Numbered from the stretch's first letter, positions 39,979 through 50,203 are shown. The stretch: 64,000 nucleotides of DNA from Shewanella livingstonensis (GCF_003855395.1 NZ_CP034015.1:2366001-2430000); one strand, 5' to 3'. The notes: generated by a model from the letters alone, not told the origin. A program made the numbers and translations.

Positions 39979-39993
39979 TGAGAATCATTTTCA
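39979..39993 (-). promoter_or_regulatory. Fur-box-like sequence ahead of phosphoglucomutase
   Basis: TGAGAATCATTTTCA matches the 15-base Fur core TGATAATNATTATCA at 13 of 15 positions (counting the free position). It lies 13 bases upstream of the chosen start, inside the probable leader. Confidence 0.4.
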
Positions 39994-40316
39994 ATAACAG
40001 TAGGAAAATACCGTCGCTAGGACAAGTGAATTCGCAACTAAATTAATAAAAATAACAATTTATACGCATTTCTTACACGCTTGGTCTACATGGCGAGTCA
40101 ATATTACAGTGGATAAGCAAAGCGTTAGGGCGCAAAGGTGAGAAAGAGTGTTTGTTTAAGACATACAGGAGGTAAGGATATTTTAGGTTAGGTAGCATAT
40201 TATCGCTGTGAGTTTGGCAAAATTTATTTTAATAAATTTAACCGCACTAACAAGTTGGGTCAACAAGGCTTGTAAAACGAATCAACAAGCCTTGTTTTAT
40301 GCCACGTTATACGAGG
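39994..40316. other. Gap between the GST and phosphoglucomutase genes
   Basis: About 320 AT-rich bases. It presumably holds the phosphoglucomutase promoter and, at 40262-40296, the hairpin after the GST gene. No small gene was supported. Confidence 0.4.
40262..40300. terminator. 12-bp hairpin after the GST gene
   Basis: AACAAGGCTTGT (40262-40273) pairs exactly with ACAAGCCTTGTT (40285-40296). The T-run is short, so termination is likely but not certain. Confidence 0.45.
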
Positions 40317-41000
40317 TTATATGGCATCAACTGTATAATTTTGTGGAAAGAAAGCGCGTTTAGCAGCTTCATCAAATTCAGATTTAAATTCAATATCTTT
40401 ACCCATGTTGCGAGCACGCTCTACAGCAGGACGGCTGTTAACACCATTAAACCAGCGCTGCACATTAGGATAAGCAGCCAGTGCATTTTCACCTAATACA
40501 AAGCCAATTCGATCAACCCAGCCCCATGCGGCAATATCGACAATGCTTAATGTATCGCCAACCATAAAGTCACGGTTGTTAAGATGTGTATCAAGTACAT
40601 CATAATGACGTTGAGTTTCACGTCGATAACGGTTTGCGGCATAGTCAATTTTTTCAGGAGCATGGTGTGTAAAGTGCACACATTGGCCTGAATAAGGCCC
40701 TAGGCCTGTGGCAATAAACATTAACCAAGACAAGAGTTCACCACGATTTTCAGGAGTTGCAGCTAACTGACCTGTTTTATCTGCCAAGTATAATAAAATA
40801 GCATTCGAATCGAACACTCTTACGCCATTGTCTTCAATGGCTGGGGTTTTAGCATTAGGGTTAATCGCTTTAAACTCAGCAGTATGTTGCTCACCTTTTA
40901 AGGTATCTACCGGCACGAGTTCAAACTCAAGTCCTGTTTCTTCAAGAAACAGAGCAATTTTCATTGGGTTAGGGCCTGGATGGAAATAAAATTTAATCAT
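40317..41000 (-). CDS. Glutathione S-transferase family protein
   Basis: A 227-residue soluble protein with an N-terminal thioredoxin-like domain (about 1-80) and an all-helical C-terminal domain. The glutathione-binding pattern is seen in NPNAKTPAIEDNG and FDSNAILLYLAD. It resembles the YfcG/YghU group (thiol-disulfide and GSH-dependent activity) more than classical detoxifying classes, but the substrate is unknown. AAGGAG lies seven bases before the start. A second GST-fold gene of the YghU type lies at 61617-62486. Confidence 0.88.
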   Translation of the reverse strand: MIKFYFHPGPNPMKIALFLEETGLEFELVPVDTLKGEQHTAEFKAINPNAKTPAIEDNGVRVFDSNAILLYLADKTGQLAATPENRGELLSWLMFIATGLGPYSGQCVHFTHHAPEKIDYAANRYRRETQRHYDVLDTHLNNRDFMVGDTLSIVDIAAWGWVDRIGFVLGENALAAYPNVQRWFNGVNSRPAVERARNMGKDIEFKSEFDEAAKRAFFPQNYTVDAI

Positions 41001-41210
41001 GTGAACTCCTTATTCAGTAAGAAGTTCATTTAAACAGAGATTGAACGAATGCTCAATTTGTTTTGAGTGGTCGATCAAAAAAAGTAATAAATACTACCTC
41101 TAGCTTACATTTAGTGTCGATTTTTCGCATTAACTTAGCGTATCAATGTTAATGCGTGAGCTCACAGCATTGATAAAGCGTGCAGTTAATAACAGTTAAA
41201 CTTGCCGGTG

Positions 41211-41525
41211 TTAAGATAAATCCACCGGCGTTAACAAACGTACTCGAATATTAGCTTGGTCGAGCAGGGTAAATACTTTAGGGCGAATTTCAGCTATCCA
41301 CCAGTCGTTGTACGTATTGGCGTAAACTTGCTCTTTATGCTCTGTATCATTAAATTCACGAGTCCAGATAAACCAGTCATCACCATTTTCGTCTTGGTAA
41401 ACATAGGTCGATAATATTTTCATGCCTTGGGAACGTTGATAAGGCAGTAACTCGGTTTTCATCCAATCAAGCCATTGCTGGCGAGCACCGTCAAGTAATT
41501 TGTATTCGCGTAATTCAACAACCAT
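41211..41525 (-). CDS. NIPSNAP-like small protein
   Basis: A 104-residue protein with the dimeric alpha/beta-barrel look of NIPSNAP-type proteins (VVELREYKLLDGARQQWLDWM, then a WFIWTREF strand). Function unknown; members are often of unclear role. AAGGAG precedes the ATG. It lies 53 bases after pabB on the same strand and may be cotranscribed. Identification rests on pattern only. Confidence 0.65.
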   Translation of the reverse strand: MVVELREYKLLDGARQQWLDWMKTELLPYQRSQGMKILSTYVYQDENGDDWFIWTREFNDTEHKEQVYANTYNDWWIAEIRPKVFTLLDQANIRVRLLTPVDLS

Positions 41526-41578
41526 TATTTACTCCTTATGATGTTTAAGTATGATTTAGGGGCTATTTTGACAGGCTT

Positions 41579-43012
41579 TTATTGATTCAGCGCGGCCAGT
41601 AGTGGCAATATTTTACTCACTTTATCAAAACTTTCTTGGTACTCAGCCTCGCTATTTGAGTCAGCGACAATGCCACCGCCAGCCCAACAGTAAATACGCT
41701 TATTTTCGGTGACTAAAGTGCGAATCGTAATACTAGTGTCCATGTTACCGTTTTGACTGATATAGCCGATACTGCCGCAATATAGGTTACGTCTAGATGG
41801 TTCGAGCTCTTCAATGATTTGCATGGCGCGTATTTTAGGCGCGCCGGTAATTGAACCGCCAGGAAAGGCGGCTTGCAGTAAATCAAAGGCATTATGATCG
41901 GCTGCCAAAGTGGCGGTTACCGTACTCACTAAATGATGTACAGCAGGAAAGCTTTCAATCGCGAATAATGTCGGCACCTTAACACTACCAGGTGCGGCAA
42001 CTTTGCCGATGTCGTTTCGCAGTAAATCCACAATCATGACATTTTCAGCCCGATCTTTTTCTGAATGGCTTAGCGTGTCGGCTGCGAGTTGATCGAGTAC
42101 GGGATCTGCACTGCGCGGTAACGTGCCTTTAATGGGTTTTGTTTCAATGTATTGATGCTGTAAACGTATAAAGCGTTCAGGCGAAATGGACAACACACAA
42201 TGCTCGGGTAAACGCATAAACGCAGAAAAGGGCGCTTGGTTGGCACGAGACAATACACAATACGCTTGCCATTCGTCACCTTGATAGTGCGCTTCAAATC
42301 GCTGAGTTAAATTGATTTGATAACAATCACCACTGAGTAAATATTGCTGTACCTGAGCAAACTTTTGCTGGTATTGCTGTTCTGTCAGTTGATTGTGCCA
42401 TGAAGAAGTTAATCTAAAAGCTTGAGTGGCCGTTGTCGAAGTGTTGTTAGATTGAGATAATAATTTTATTTTTGATTCAATTAAATTCAACTCAATATTA
42501 AGCGCGCCGCTACCATCATAATGATAGGCATACCAAGCGCTTTCAGCATAACAGTAAATAAGGCAAAAATCGTAAAAACCAATATTCATCTCTTGTAGGT
42601 GAATATCTTTGTTGGCTATTGTTGGCAGTTTTTCAATGCTGCGACCTAAATCATAACCCCATGCGCCGACTGCGCCAACACTAAAAGGGTGCTCACATGC
42701 TTGTTGATGTGGATAGAGTAAATTGTGGATATGGGCTAAGGTTTCAAGGGGCGTCAGAGCATCAGGCAAGTTAATATTGAGCAGCTTAATATCGTTTTGA
42801 ATCGCATCAAACTGACACTGGCCTTCATCGCTAGTTAAGGTTGCGATAGGGTTGATGGCAATGATATCGAACTTAGCATCTGGATGAACTGCATTGGCTG
42901 AGTCGAGTAACATTGCCCAAGGCTTATCGCAAAATAATGCAAATAATTGTTTAGTATCTATTTTCCAGTCTAGCTTTTGTCCGTAGAGTGCGTTTTTTGC
43001 CCGCGCAAACAT
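41579..43012 (-). CDS. pabB: Aminodeoxychorismate synthase component I
   Basis: Converts chorismate and ammonia to 4-amino-4-deoxychorismate for folate synthesis, with the PabA amidotransferase (not in this window). The 477 residues include an N-terminal domain and the chorismate-binding domain. The PIKGTLPR motif carries the lysine that distinguishes PabB from anthranilate synthase, which has alanine there. C-terminal signatures PGGSITGAPK and GSIGYISQNG are present. AAGGG lies about seven bases before the start. Confidence 0.93.
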   Translation of the reverse strand: MFARAKNALYGQKLDWKIDTKQLFALFCDKPWAMLLDSANAVHPDAKFDIIAINPIATLTSDEGQCQFDAIQNDIKLLNINLPDALTPLETLAHIHNLLYPHQQACEHPFSVGAVGAWGYDLGRSIEKLPTIANKDIHLQEMNIGFYDFCLIYCYAESAWYAYHYDGSGALNIELNLIESKIKLLSQSNNTSTTATQAFRLTSSWHNQLTEQQYQQKFAQVQQYLLSGDCYQINLTQRFEAHYQGDEWQAYCVLSRANQAPFSAFMRLPEHCVLSISPERFIRLQHQYIETKPIKGTLPRSADPVLDQLAADTLSHSEKDRAENVMIVDLLRNDIGKVAAPGSVKVPTLFAIESFPAVHHLVSTVTATLAADHNAFDLLQAAFPGGSITGAPKIRAMQIIEELEPSRRNLYCGSIGYISQNGNMDTSITIRTLVTENKRIYCWAGGGIVADSNSEAEYQESFDKVSKILPLLAALNQ

Positions 43013-43228
43013 CGATAACCCTTATCTAAAAATGTGATGTAGCCCAAAAAGGATGGAAAGAGTATCATATTGGTCTAAATAGTTAACCTCAGTTTGGTCA
43101 GCGTTTAATCGGTCTTGCTTGGTGTGATAATTCTCGCAGTTAGTTTGATTAAAAATAAACCAAATACCAATCGATTATGTGGTTAAAGATAATAATGTTA
43201 GGCCGCAATGGCTGCTGGAGCGCCCAAT

Positions 43229-44788
43229 ATGTCGAGTAATACCCCTACAAGTACTTCTACTCATCCTGTTGTGATTAAACAGGCTGATTTTATTGAAAGT
43301 ATTGCTGATTCACTGCAATACATTTCTTATTATCATCCAAAAGATTTTGTCGATGCGATGTTCAATGCCTACCAGCGTGAACAAAGTGCTGCGGCTAAAG
43401 ATGCGATTGCGCAAATCTTAATTAACTCGCGCATGTCAGCAGAAGGTAAGCGTCCACTGTGTCAAGACACCGGCATTGTAACTACCTTTGTTAAAATTGG
43501 TATGTCTGTTCAATGGGATAAAACCGATATGACCGTTCAAGAAATGGTCGATGAAGGTGTACGTCGAGCTTATACTAATCCTGATAATCCTTTACGTGCA
43601 TCGATAGTGTCTGATCCTGCCGGCGCGCGTAAAAATACTAAAGACAATACCCCATCTGTTGTGCACATTGACATGGTTGCGGGTAACCAAGTTGAAGTGA
43701 TGATTGCTGCTAAAGGTGGTGGCTCTGAAAATAAATCAAAAATGGCGATGCTTAACCCGTCTGATGACATTGCTGCTTGGGTTGAAAAAACCTTGCCAAC
43801 AATGGGCGCAGGTTGGTGTCCGCCGGGCATGTTAGGCATAGGTATTGGCGGCACCGCTGAAAAAGCGGCTGTACTGGCTAAAGAATCATTAATGGAGTCG
43901 ATTGATATCCATGAGCTAATGGAACGCGGCGCGGTTACCACTGAAGAAAAGCTACGTTTAGACATTTTTGAACGAGCAAACAATTTAGGTATTGGCGCGC
44001 AAGGTTTAGGCGGTTTAACGACGGTTCTTGATGTTAAAATTAAGTCTGTACCGACCCATGCAGCCTCAAAACCTGTGGTGATGATCCCTAACTGTGCTGC
44101 AACACGTCATGTTCATTTCCATTTAGATGGCACCGGTCCTGTGGATTTAGTCCCGCCATCGTTGGCTGATTGGCCTGAAATTACTCGTGAAGCGGGTGAG
44201 AACACCCATCATGTTAATTTAGACACCATTACTCAAGCCGAAATTGAAACCTGGAAGAGCGGCGATACCTTATTACTTAACGGCAAAATGCTTACTGGCC
44301 GTGATGCAGCCCATAAACGGATCCAAATGTTACTTGAATCTGGTGAAGGTTTACCCGAGGGCGTCGATTTTACCGGCAAGTTTATTTATTATGTTGGCCC
44401 AGTTGATCCTGTTGGTGATGAAGTGGTTGGCCCCGCAGGCCCAACAACGGCAACTCGCATGGATAAGTTTACTGACATGATGTTAGACCAAACTGGTTTA
44501 ATGGGCATGATTGGTAAGTCTGAACGTGGTCCTGAAACCGTGGCTTCAATTAAAAAGCACAAAGCGGTGTACTTAATGGCCGTTGGCGGCGCTGCGTATC
44601 TGGTGTCTAAAGCGATTAAGAAATCACGCGTGGTAGCATTTGAAGACTTGGGTATGGAAGCGATTTACGAGTTTGACGTGCAAGACATGCCGGTAACAGT
44701 GGCCGTTGACACCAATGGTGTTAACGCACATGAAACTGGCCCGGCGATTTGGAAAATTAATATCGCTAACAGTAAAGCAACAAAGTAA
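43229..44788 (+). CDS. fumA: Class I fumarate hydratase (Fe-S)
   Basis: Oxygen-sensitive [4Fe-4S] fumarase of the FumA/FumB type, interconverting fumarate and malate. The protein is a fusion of the alpha and beta parts. Cluster cysteines are likely those in CQDTG, GWCPPG and PNCAATRH. The start MSSNTPTSTS at 43229 has GGAG eight bases upstream (519 residues); ATG at 43208 would add seven residues. The first 20 residues are Ser/Thr-rich and poorly conserved. The symbol is by family; FumA and FumB cannot be told apart by sequence. Confidence 0.94.
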   Translation: MSSNTPTSTSTHPVVIKQADFIESIADSLQYISYYHPKDFVDAMFNAYQREQSAAAKDAIAQILINSRMSAEGKRPLCQDTGIVTTFVKIGMSVQWDKTDMTVQEMVDEGVRRAYTNPDNPLRASIVSDPAGARKNTKDNTPSVVHIDMVAGNQVEVMIAAKGGGSENKSKMAMLNPSDDIAAWVEKTLPTMGAGWCPPGMLGIGIGGTAEKAAVLAKESLMESIDIHELMERGAVTTEEKLRLDIFERANNLGIGAQGLGGLTTVLDVKIKSVPTHAASKPVVMIPNCAATRHVHFHLDGTGPVDLVPPSLADWPEITREAGENTHHVNLDTITQAEIETWKSGDTLLLNGKMLTGRDAAHKRIQMLLESGEGLPEGVDFTGKFIYYVGPVDPVGDEVVGPAGPTTATRMDKFTDMMLDQTGLMGMIGKSERGPETVASIKKHKAVYLMAVGGAAYLVSKAIKKSRVVAFEDLGMEAIYEFDVQDMPVTVAVDTNGVNAHETGPAIWKINIANSKATK

Positions 44789-44995
44789 GCGATAAACAAC
44801 ACTGTGCTTATGTTTACGCCATATTTGTCAATGTGATCTAACGCTCGGGTTTACAGCTTTTTACAAAAGGCATGTTGCCTGAGCGTTTTGCTTTGGTTAG
44901 TCTGCAATACACATTTTATGATTACGCGTTAGTCGAGTGGTACCAATTTCAACGCGCAGTCATGTTTTTAATTCCATAACTGAGACAAGATAACA

Positions 44996-47047
44996 ATGAA
45001 AAAGTCTTCTGTATTATTTGCATTAGTTGCTGCTGGTTTGGCAACATCAGTTTATGCGGCTGAGCCCGCTGCCTTTAACGTTCAACAACTGGTTAAGTTA
45101 AATAAGCTACACTCAGCTGCCGTATCAAATGATGGCAACACCATGGTTTACGGTGTCAAAGTCGTTAATGATAAAGGTGAGGCAAACTCAGATCTTTATC
45201 TACTCGACTTGAGTGATAAAAATGCTAAACCAAAACAACTGACCTCTGCAGCAGGAACTGAGCATGATGTTAGTTTTTCACCCGATGGAAAATCAATTTA
45301 TTTTCTCGCCAGTCGCACCGGAACTAGCCAATTATATCAACTGGCGCTAAATGGCGGTGAAGCAATCGCGGTGACTGATTTACCGCTAGACATTAACGGC
45401 TACAAATTATCTAACGACGGCAAACAAGTTGTTATGACGCTGCGAGTTTTCCCAGAGTGTAAAGACTTAGCTTGCTCAAAAGAGATGTTTACCGCAGAAG
45501 CTGAGCGCAAAAGCACCGGTCGTTTATACACCCAGCTCATGGTGCGTCACTGGGACACTTGGGAAGACGGCGCTCGTAATCACTTATTTGTAGCCTCGCT
45601 TAATGGTAATAAAGTCACTACCGCTACCAATGTTACCGCTGGTCGTGATACTGAAACCCCACCTAAGCCTTTTTCTGGCATGGAAGAGGTTACCTTCACC
45701 GCCGATGGCAAATTTGTTGTCTATAGCGCTAAAGCACCCAGTAAAGACCAGGCGTGGACAACCAATTACGATTTATGGCAAGTACCTGTTGCCGGTGGGG
45801 ATACGGTTAATTTAACCCCCGACAATAAAGCATGGGACTCACAACCAACGTACTCTGGCGACGGTCGCTATCTTGCTTATTTAGCCATGACTAAGCCTGG
45901 CTATGAAGCCGACCGTAACCGTATTATGTTGCGTGATAATGTGACAGGCCAAGAAAAAGAAGTCGCGCCATTGTGGGATCGCAGCCCAAGCTCGCTTAAT
46001 TTCAGTGCTGATGGCCGCACGCTATACGTTACAGCTCAAGATCTTGGTCAAGTGACATTGTTTGAAGTGAACACTCAATTTGGCGATATACGGCCGATTT
46101 ATAATCAAGGCAGTAACAGCTTGGTTGCCGTGGCCAATAACAAATTGATTTTCCAAAAGTCATCATTAGTTGAACCCGGTGATTTGTACAGTGTAACGCT
46201 AGAAGGTGAGCAACTTACTAAACTAACTGACGTCAACAAAGACAAATTGACCAATATTACCTTTGGCGAGTTTGAACAATTCAACTTTAAAGGTTGGAAT
46301 GATGAAACCGTTCATGGTTACTGGATAAAACCGGTTAACTATCAAGAAGGCAAAAAATATCCGATTGCTTACTTAGTACACGGCGGCCCACAAGGTTCAT
46401 TTGGTAATAGTTTCAGTAGCCGCTGGAATGCTCAATTATGGGCAGGAGCAGGCTATGGCGTGGTGATGGTTGATTTCCATGGTTCTACCGGATATGGCCA
46501 AGAATTTACCGACTCAATTGGTAAGGATTGGGGTGGCAAACCGCTGGAAGATCTTAAAAAGGGCATGGCAGCCGTGACGGCGCAGCAACCTTGGTTAGAT
46601 GCTAACAATGCATGTGCGCTAGGCGGTTCTTACGGCGGTTACATGATGAACTGGTTCCAGGGTAAATGGAACGATGGTTTCAAGTGCTTAGTTGACCATG
46701 CCGGTTTATTTGACATGCGTTCTATGTATTATGTCACTGAAGAATTATGGTTCCCAGAATATGAATTTGGTGGTCCATACGATCAAAATAAAGAGTTATA
46801 TGAAAAGTTTAACCCAGTCAACTATGTTGAAAACTGGAAAACACCTATGCTCGTTATCCATGGTGAAAAAGACTACCGTGTACCTTATGGTCAAGGCTTA
46901 GCTGCATATACTTTAATGCAACGCAAAGGCATTCCATCTGAGCTATTGGTATTCCCAGATGAGAACCACTGGATCTTAAATCAAGATAATTTACAGCTAT
47001 GGTACAAAAATGTACTGGGTTGGATGGATCGTTGGACCGCTAAATAG
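44996..47047 (+). CDS. Secreted S9-family prolyl oligopeptidase-like peptidase
   Basis: A 683-residue serine peptidase with a signal peptide (cleavage after VYAAEP or nearby), so it is probably periplasmic. The N-terminal half is a beta-propeller with WD40-like PD40 repeats (for example VSFSPDGKSIYFLASR). The C-terminal alpha/beta hydrolase domain has the nucleophile in GGSYGGYM. The aspartate is in HGEKDYRVP and the histidine in DENHWI. It resembles dipeptidyl-peptidase/acylaminoacyl-peptidase enzymes. A strong terminator follows. Confidence 0.93.
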   Translation: MKKSSVLFALVAAGLATSVYAAEPAAFNVQQLVKLNKLHSAAVSNDGNTMVYGVKVVNDKGEANSDLYLLDLSDKNAKPKQLTSAAGTEHDVSFSPDGKSIYFLASRTGTSQLYQLALNGGEAIAVTDLPLDINGYKLSNDGKQVVMTLRVFPECKDLACSKEMFTAEAERKSTGRLYTQLMVRHWDTWEDGARNHLFVASLNGNKVTTATNVTAGRDTETPPKPFSGMEEVTFTADGKFVVYSAKAPSKDQAWTTNYDLWQVPVAGGDTVNLTPDNKAWDSQPTYSGDGRYLAYLAMTKPGYEADRNRIMLRDNVTGQEKEVAPLWDRSPSSLNFSADGRTLYVTAQDLGQVTLFEVNTQFGDIRPIYNQGSNSLVAVANNKLIFQKSSLVEPGDLYSVTLEGEQLTKLTDVNKDKLTNITFGEFEQFNFKGWNDETVHGYWIKPVNYQEGKKYPIAYLVHGGPQGSFGNSFSSRWNAQLWAGAGYGVVMVDFHGSTGYGQEFTDSIGKDWGGKPLEDLKKGMAAVTAQQPWLDANNACALGGSYGGYMMNWFQGKWNDGFKCLVDHAGLFDMRSMYYVTEELWFPEYEFGGPYDQNKELYEKFNPVNYVENWKTPMLVIHGEKDYRVPYGQGLAAYTLMQRKGIPSELLVFPDENHWILNQDNLQLWYKNVLGWMDRWTAK

Positions 47048-47672
47048 GTTTATGTTTTATCGGTAATGATTAGCGAAAGAGAGTCTTAAAAGATTCGTTT
47101 TAGCTTTTAATACAGATGAGGATTAACGGTTCAAAAAAAGAGATGTTGCCAGTGGCAACATCTCTTTTTTGTTCTAAGCTATTTTAGACTCTTTGTGAAC
47201 AATTAAATTCAATCATCTAGCGGCAGATTAATCGCTTGGTTAAGCATCAAGCTCATGGTCACAATAGATTGTGATTGGATCGACAATAAACAGGTGCTTA
47301 ATCCTAAACCGTTCGTCGTGGCTGAATTTACGCTTAATGTTAGTATTATTCATCATTTGGCTTTATTGGCGTTGATGAACAGTTAGTATATTAAGTACAG
47401 GTTTAAAGGCGTTTTATCGATACTTAGGACGTTAACTCAGCGCTTAGGAGATAATCTACGCACTATTGTGAAATAAAATAACTTAATGTGCTTTTTTTCG
47501 TTAATCTGTATTGAGCGCTTAAAATCACTTCAATAGAGGTTCCATTAGTTTTTGTATTGTAAAATGGCCCATCAAATATAAAAAAATTCATTTGGGAAAT
47601 GTCAGCGTTTCAGCTACATTAGCGCCCTCAGAATCGAGCTTCAAATCAGGTAATATCAAGAGGGTGTAGTTA
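47048..47672. other. Gap upstream of the MarC-family gene
   Basis: About 625 bases. It holds the terminator of the S9 peptidase gene and a small dyad TCACAAT-AG-ATTGTGA (47259-47274). Otherwise nothing I can support; no credible frame was seen. Confidence 0.45.
47133..47170 (+). terminator. Terminator after the S9 peptidase gene
   Basis: A 17-bp stem from AAAAAAGAGATGTTGCC to its complement with a three-base loop, ending in TTTTTT. Symmetrical and strong. Confidence 0.85.
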
Positions 47673-48305
47673 GTGGATTTTATGCTTTATATCAAGTTCT
47701 TTCTAGGACTGTTAGCCATCATTAACCCAGTAGGGTTATTACCTGTATTTGTGAGCTTAACCAGCCATCAAACTGAAGTTGAGCGCCGACATACTAACCG
47801 GGTCGCTAACTTTGCCGTTGTGGTGATTTTGTTAGTCACTATGATAGCCGGTCAGCATATTCTGAGTATGTTCAGCATTTCATTGTCTGCATTTCGTATT
47901 GCCGGTGGTAGTTTGATTTGTATTATTGCGATGTCGATGCTGCAAGGTAAGATCAGTGAAGTAAAACGAAACCAAGAAGAAGACCGTGAATCTTCAGGTA
48001 TGGAGTCCGTTGCTGTTGTGCCATTAGCATTACCTTTAATGGCAGGGCCGGGTGCGATTAGTTCGGTGATTGTATTTGCCGCAGAGCATAACAAAATGGT
48101 CAACTTTGTTGGTATGTTCTTAACTATCGTCACTTTAGGCATTGTTAGCTGGGCATTGTTCCGTATGGCGCCAGTGTTGTTTAAATTACTTGGTAAAACG
48201 GGTATTAACGTTATTACCCGTTTAATGGGGCTATTAATGTTGTCTTTAGGTATTGAAGTCATTGCGGCTGGTGTTAAAGGGCTTTTCCCAACCTTAATAG
48301 GTTAG
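47673..48305 (+). CDS. MarC-family inner-membrane protein
   Basis: A 210-residue protein with six predicted membrane spans and the MarC (UPF0056) pattern: INPVGLLPVF near the N-terminus and PLALPLMAGPGAIS in the middle. The biochemical role of the family is unclear; earlier links to multiple antibiotic resistance came from genetics of the mar locus and were not upheld. The start is GTG at 47673 with AGAGGG upstream; ATG at 47682 is an alternative. Confidence 0.88.
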   Translation: MDFMLYIKFFLGLLAIINPVGLLPVFVSLTSHQTEVERRHTNRVANFAVVVILLVTMIAGQHILSMFSISLSAFRIAGGSLICIIAMSMLQGKISEVKRNQEEDRESSGMESVAVVPLALPLMAGPGAISSVIVFAAEHNKMVNFVGMFLTIVTLGIVSWALFRMAPVLFKLLGKTGINVITRLMGLLMLSLGIEVIAAGVKGLFPTLIG

Positions 48306-48481
48306 TTAACACATAAGTTGCTGAGCATTTGTGCAAACGCTTGATAGTCGGTTTTTTTAGCTTGACCCGCTATCAGCATTTGCGTAAAGTACGCCTCGAT
48401 TAGCAATACTGCGTGATTAATTATGTAGCCTTGTACTATTGAAAGTTAATTAATACTTTTAATATAATCAAATATTAATAA

Positions 48482-48510
48482 TTGGTTTTTATCATATTAC
48501 TCTTGATAGT
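48482..48510 (+). promoter_or_regulatory. Predicted promoter of tRNA-Ser
   Basis: TTGGTT (48482-48487), a 17-base spacer and GATAGT (48505-48510) lie 25 bases before the tRNA. Prediction only. Confidence 0.45.
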
Positions 48511-48535
48511 GCAGATTAAAAATCAATAAAAAATT

Positions 48536-48625
48536 GGTGAGCTGGCTGAGTGGCTGAAGGCGCACGCCTGGAAAGTGTGTTTAGGTTTATCCCTAACGAG
48601 AGTTCGAATCTCTCGCTCACCGCCA
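48536..48625 (+). tRNA. tRNA-Ser (GGA)
   Basis: A 90-nt tRNA with the long variable arm of serine tRNAs. Acceptor stem GGTGAGC/GCTCACC, discriminator G and encoded CCA. The anticodon loop CTGGAAA gives anticodon GGA. Confidence 0.97.
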
Positions 48626-48631
48626 TATTAT

Positions 48632-48661
48632 GAAAAAAGACGTCCTCGGACGTCTTTTTTC
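48632..48661 (+). terminator. Terminator after tRNA-Ser
   Basis: GAAAAAAGACGTC and GACGTCTTTTTTC form a 13-bp stem around CTCG, six bases after the tRNA. Confidence 0.88.
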
Positions 48662-48823
48662 ATTTGTTTTTTTAATAAAACACGACATGCATGGTGATGT
48701 CAGCTCTCACCTTTGTCTACCATGGCATTTTCTAACATGTCTTTATCTTAATCAGGTGTTAGCGCTTGTTATGCGCAGCCTCTATAATACTTTATTCTTG
48801 TTCTACTACTGAGACCCACTTTC

Positions 48824-50143
48824 ATGCCTTTTTCGACACTTGGATTACGCGACGCGATTGTCAATGCCCTACATGAAGTGGGATACAGTCAACCAACACC
48901 TATTCAACAACAAACTATTCCGGTTATTTTAAAGGGTAAGAACTTGCTTGCCGCTGCGCAAACCGGTACCGGTAAAACCGCAAGTTTTGTATTACCAATT
49001 TTGGAGCGCTTAGCCGACACTGAAATGCAGCGTAAAAAACGGATTAGGGCGTTAATTTTAACCCCAACACGTGAACTTGCGGTGCAAATACAAGCTAATA
49101 TTGTGCAGTACGCCAAACATTTACCGTTAACCTCATTTGCCATTTACGGTGGCGTTGATGACAAGCCGCAAAAACAAGCATTACTCGATGGTATCGATAT
49201 TTTGGTGGCAACTCCAGGGCGTTTACTCGACTTATATACTCAGCGTGCGGTGCACTTTGATGAAGTTGAAGTCCTGGTGCTTGATGAAGCCGATAGAATG
49301 CTCGATATGGGCTTTATTGAAGACATCAATAAAGTCATTGATAAGTTACCATCTGAGCGCCAAAGTTTACTATTTTCAGCTACGTTATCAAATCAAGTAC
49401 GTGCTTTAGCCAAAACAGCGATCAAGCGTCCAGTAGAAATTTCAGTGATTGCTGATCGTGATTCTGCACCGAAAATCGAACAGTGGCTCACCACCGTTGA
49501 TAAAGATAAGAAATCGGCGTTGTTAAGCCATTTGATTAAAACAGAACAGTGGAACCAAGCGCTGATATTCATTGAAACTAAACAAGGTGCGGCCAAATTA
49601 GTCAGTCAGCTTGAAAAACGTGATATTGCAGCTGAATGTATTCACGGCGGCCGAAGCCAGCCGGTGCGTGAGCAAATTTTAGCTGATTTTAAATCTGGTA
49701 AGATTAAATACTTAGTGGCAACCGGCATTGCCGCGCGCGGTATCGATATTGATGATTTAGCTCGTGTTATCAATTACGATCTACCTTTCCCTGCTGATGA
49801 CTATATTCACCGTATTGGTCGTACTGGTCGTGCAGGAGCCGCTGGTGTAGCGATTTCTTTGGTGTCTAATGATGATTTTAAAAATCTGTGCATGATTGAA
49901 AGTCGTTTAGGTCATTTAATTGAACGTAAAGTGATAGAAGGTTTTGAACCCAATAAACCTATTCCTATTTCTGTGTTGAATTTTATGCCAAAGAGTCGCC
50001 AACATAAATCAACCCCAGATACCGACAGACCAACGCTGAGTTTAGGTAAGTCGAAAACGGCTCCCGCTGACTTTAGAAAAACCAAAACCGCGAAAGCCCC
50101 GGCAACGGCTAAAGGTGGAAAAGATAATCCCTGGAATATCTAA
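48824..50143 (+). CDS. rhlE: DEAD-box RNA helicase, RhlE type
   Basis: ATP-dependent RNA helicase of 439 residues. The Q motif is GYSQPTPIQQQ, motif I AQTGTGKT, motif II DEAD (LVLDEADRM), motif III SAT and motif VI HRIGRTGR. The C-terminus after about residue 385 is basic and Lys/Pro/Ala-rich, suited to RNA contact. It follows E. coli RhlE in sequence order. Shewanella genomes carry several RhlE-like helicases, so the symbol denotes the subfamily. Its terminator lies inside the end of the convergent yegS gene. Confidence 0.9.
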   Translation: MPFSTLGLRDAIVNALHEVGYSQPTPIQQQTIPVILKGKNLLAAAQTGTGKTASFVLPILERLADTEMQRKKRIRALILTPTRELAVQIQANIVQYAKHLPLTSFAIYGGVDDKPQKQALLDGIDILVATPGRLLDLYTQRAVHFDEVEVLVLDEADRMLDMGFIEDINKVIDKLPSERQSLLFSATLSNQVRALAKTAIKRPVEISVIADRDSAPKIEQWLTTVDKDKKSALLSHLIKTEQWNQALIFIETKQGAAKLVSQLEKRDIAAECIHGGRSQPVREQILADFKSGKIKYLVATGIAARGIDIDDLARVINYDLPFPADDYIHRIGRTGRAGAAGVAISLVSNDDFKNLCMIESRLGHLIERKVIEGFEPNKPIPISVLNFMPKSRQHKSTPDTDRPTLSLGKSKTAPADFRKTKTAKAPATAKGGKDNPWNI

Positions 50144-50203
50144 TCTACATTAGGTGAGCGATTAGAGTTGACCAGAACACTCTGTGCTCAGTCGAGTAAC
50201 TTA

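Noticed and set aside
43100..43228. Possible FNR or ArcA site upstream of fumarase
   Set aside because: A TTGAT half-site is present, but no matching ATCAA at the right spacing.
47259..47274. TCACAAT-AG-ATTGTGA dyad
   Set aside because: The half-sites are in the reverse order of a CRP site (TGTGA-N6-TCACA) and the spacing is wrong, so I do not call a CRP operator.
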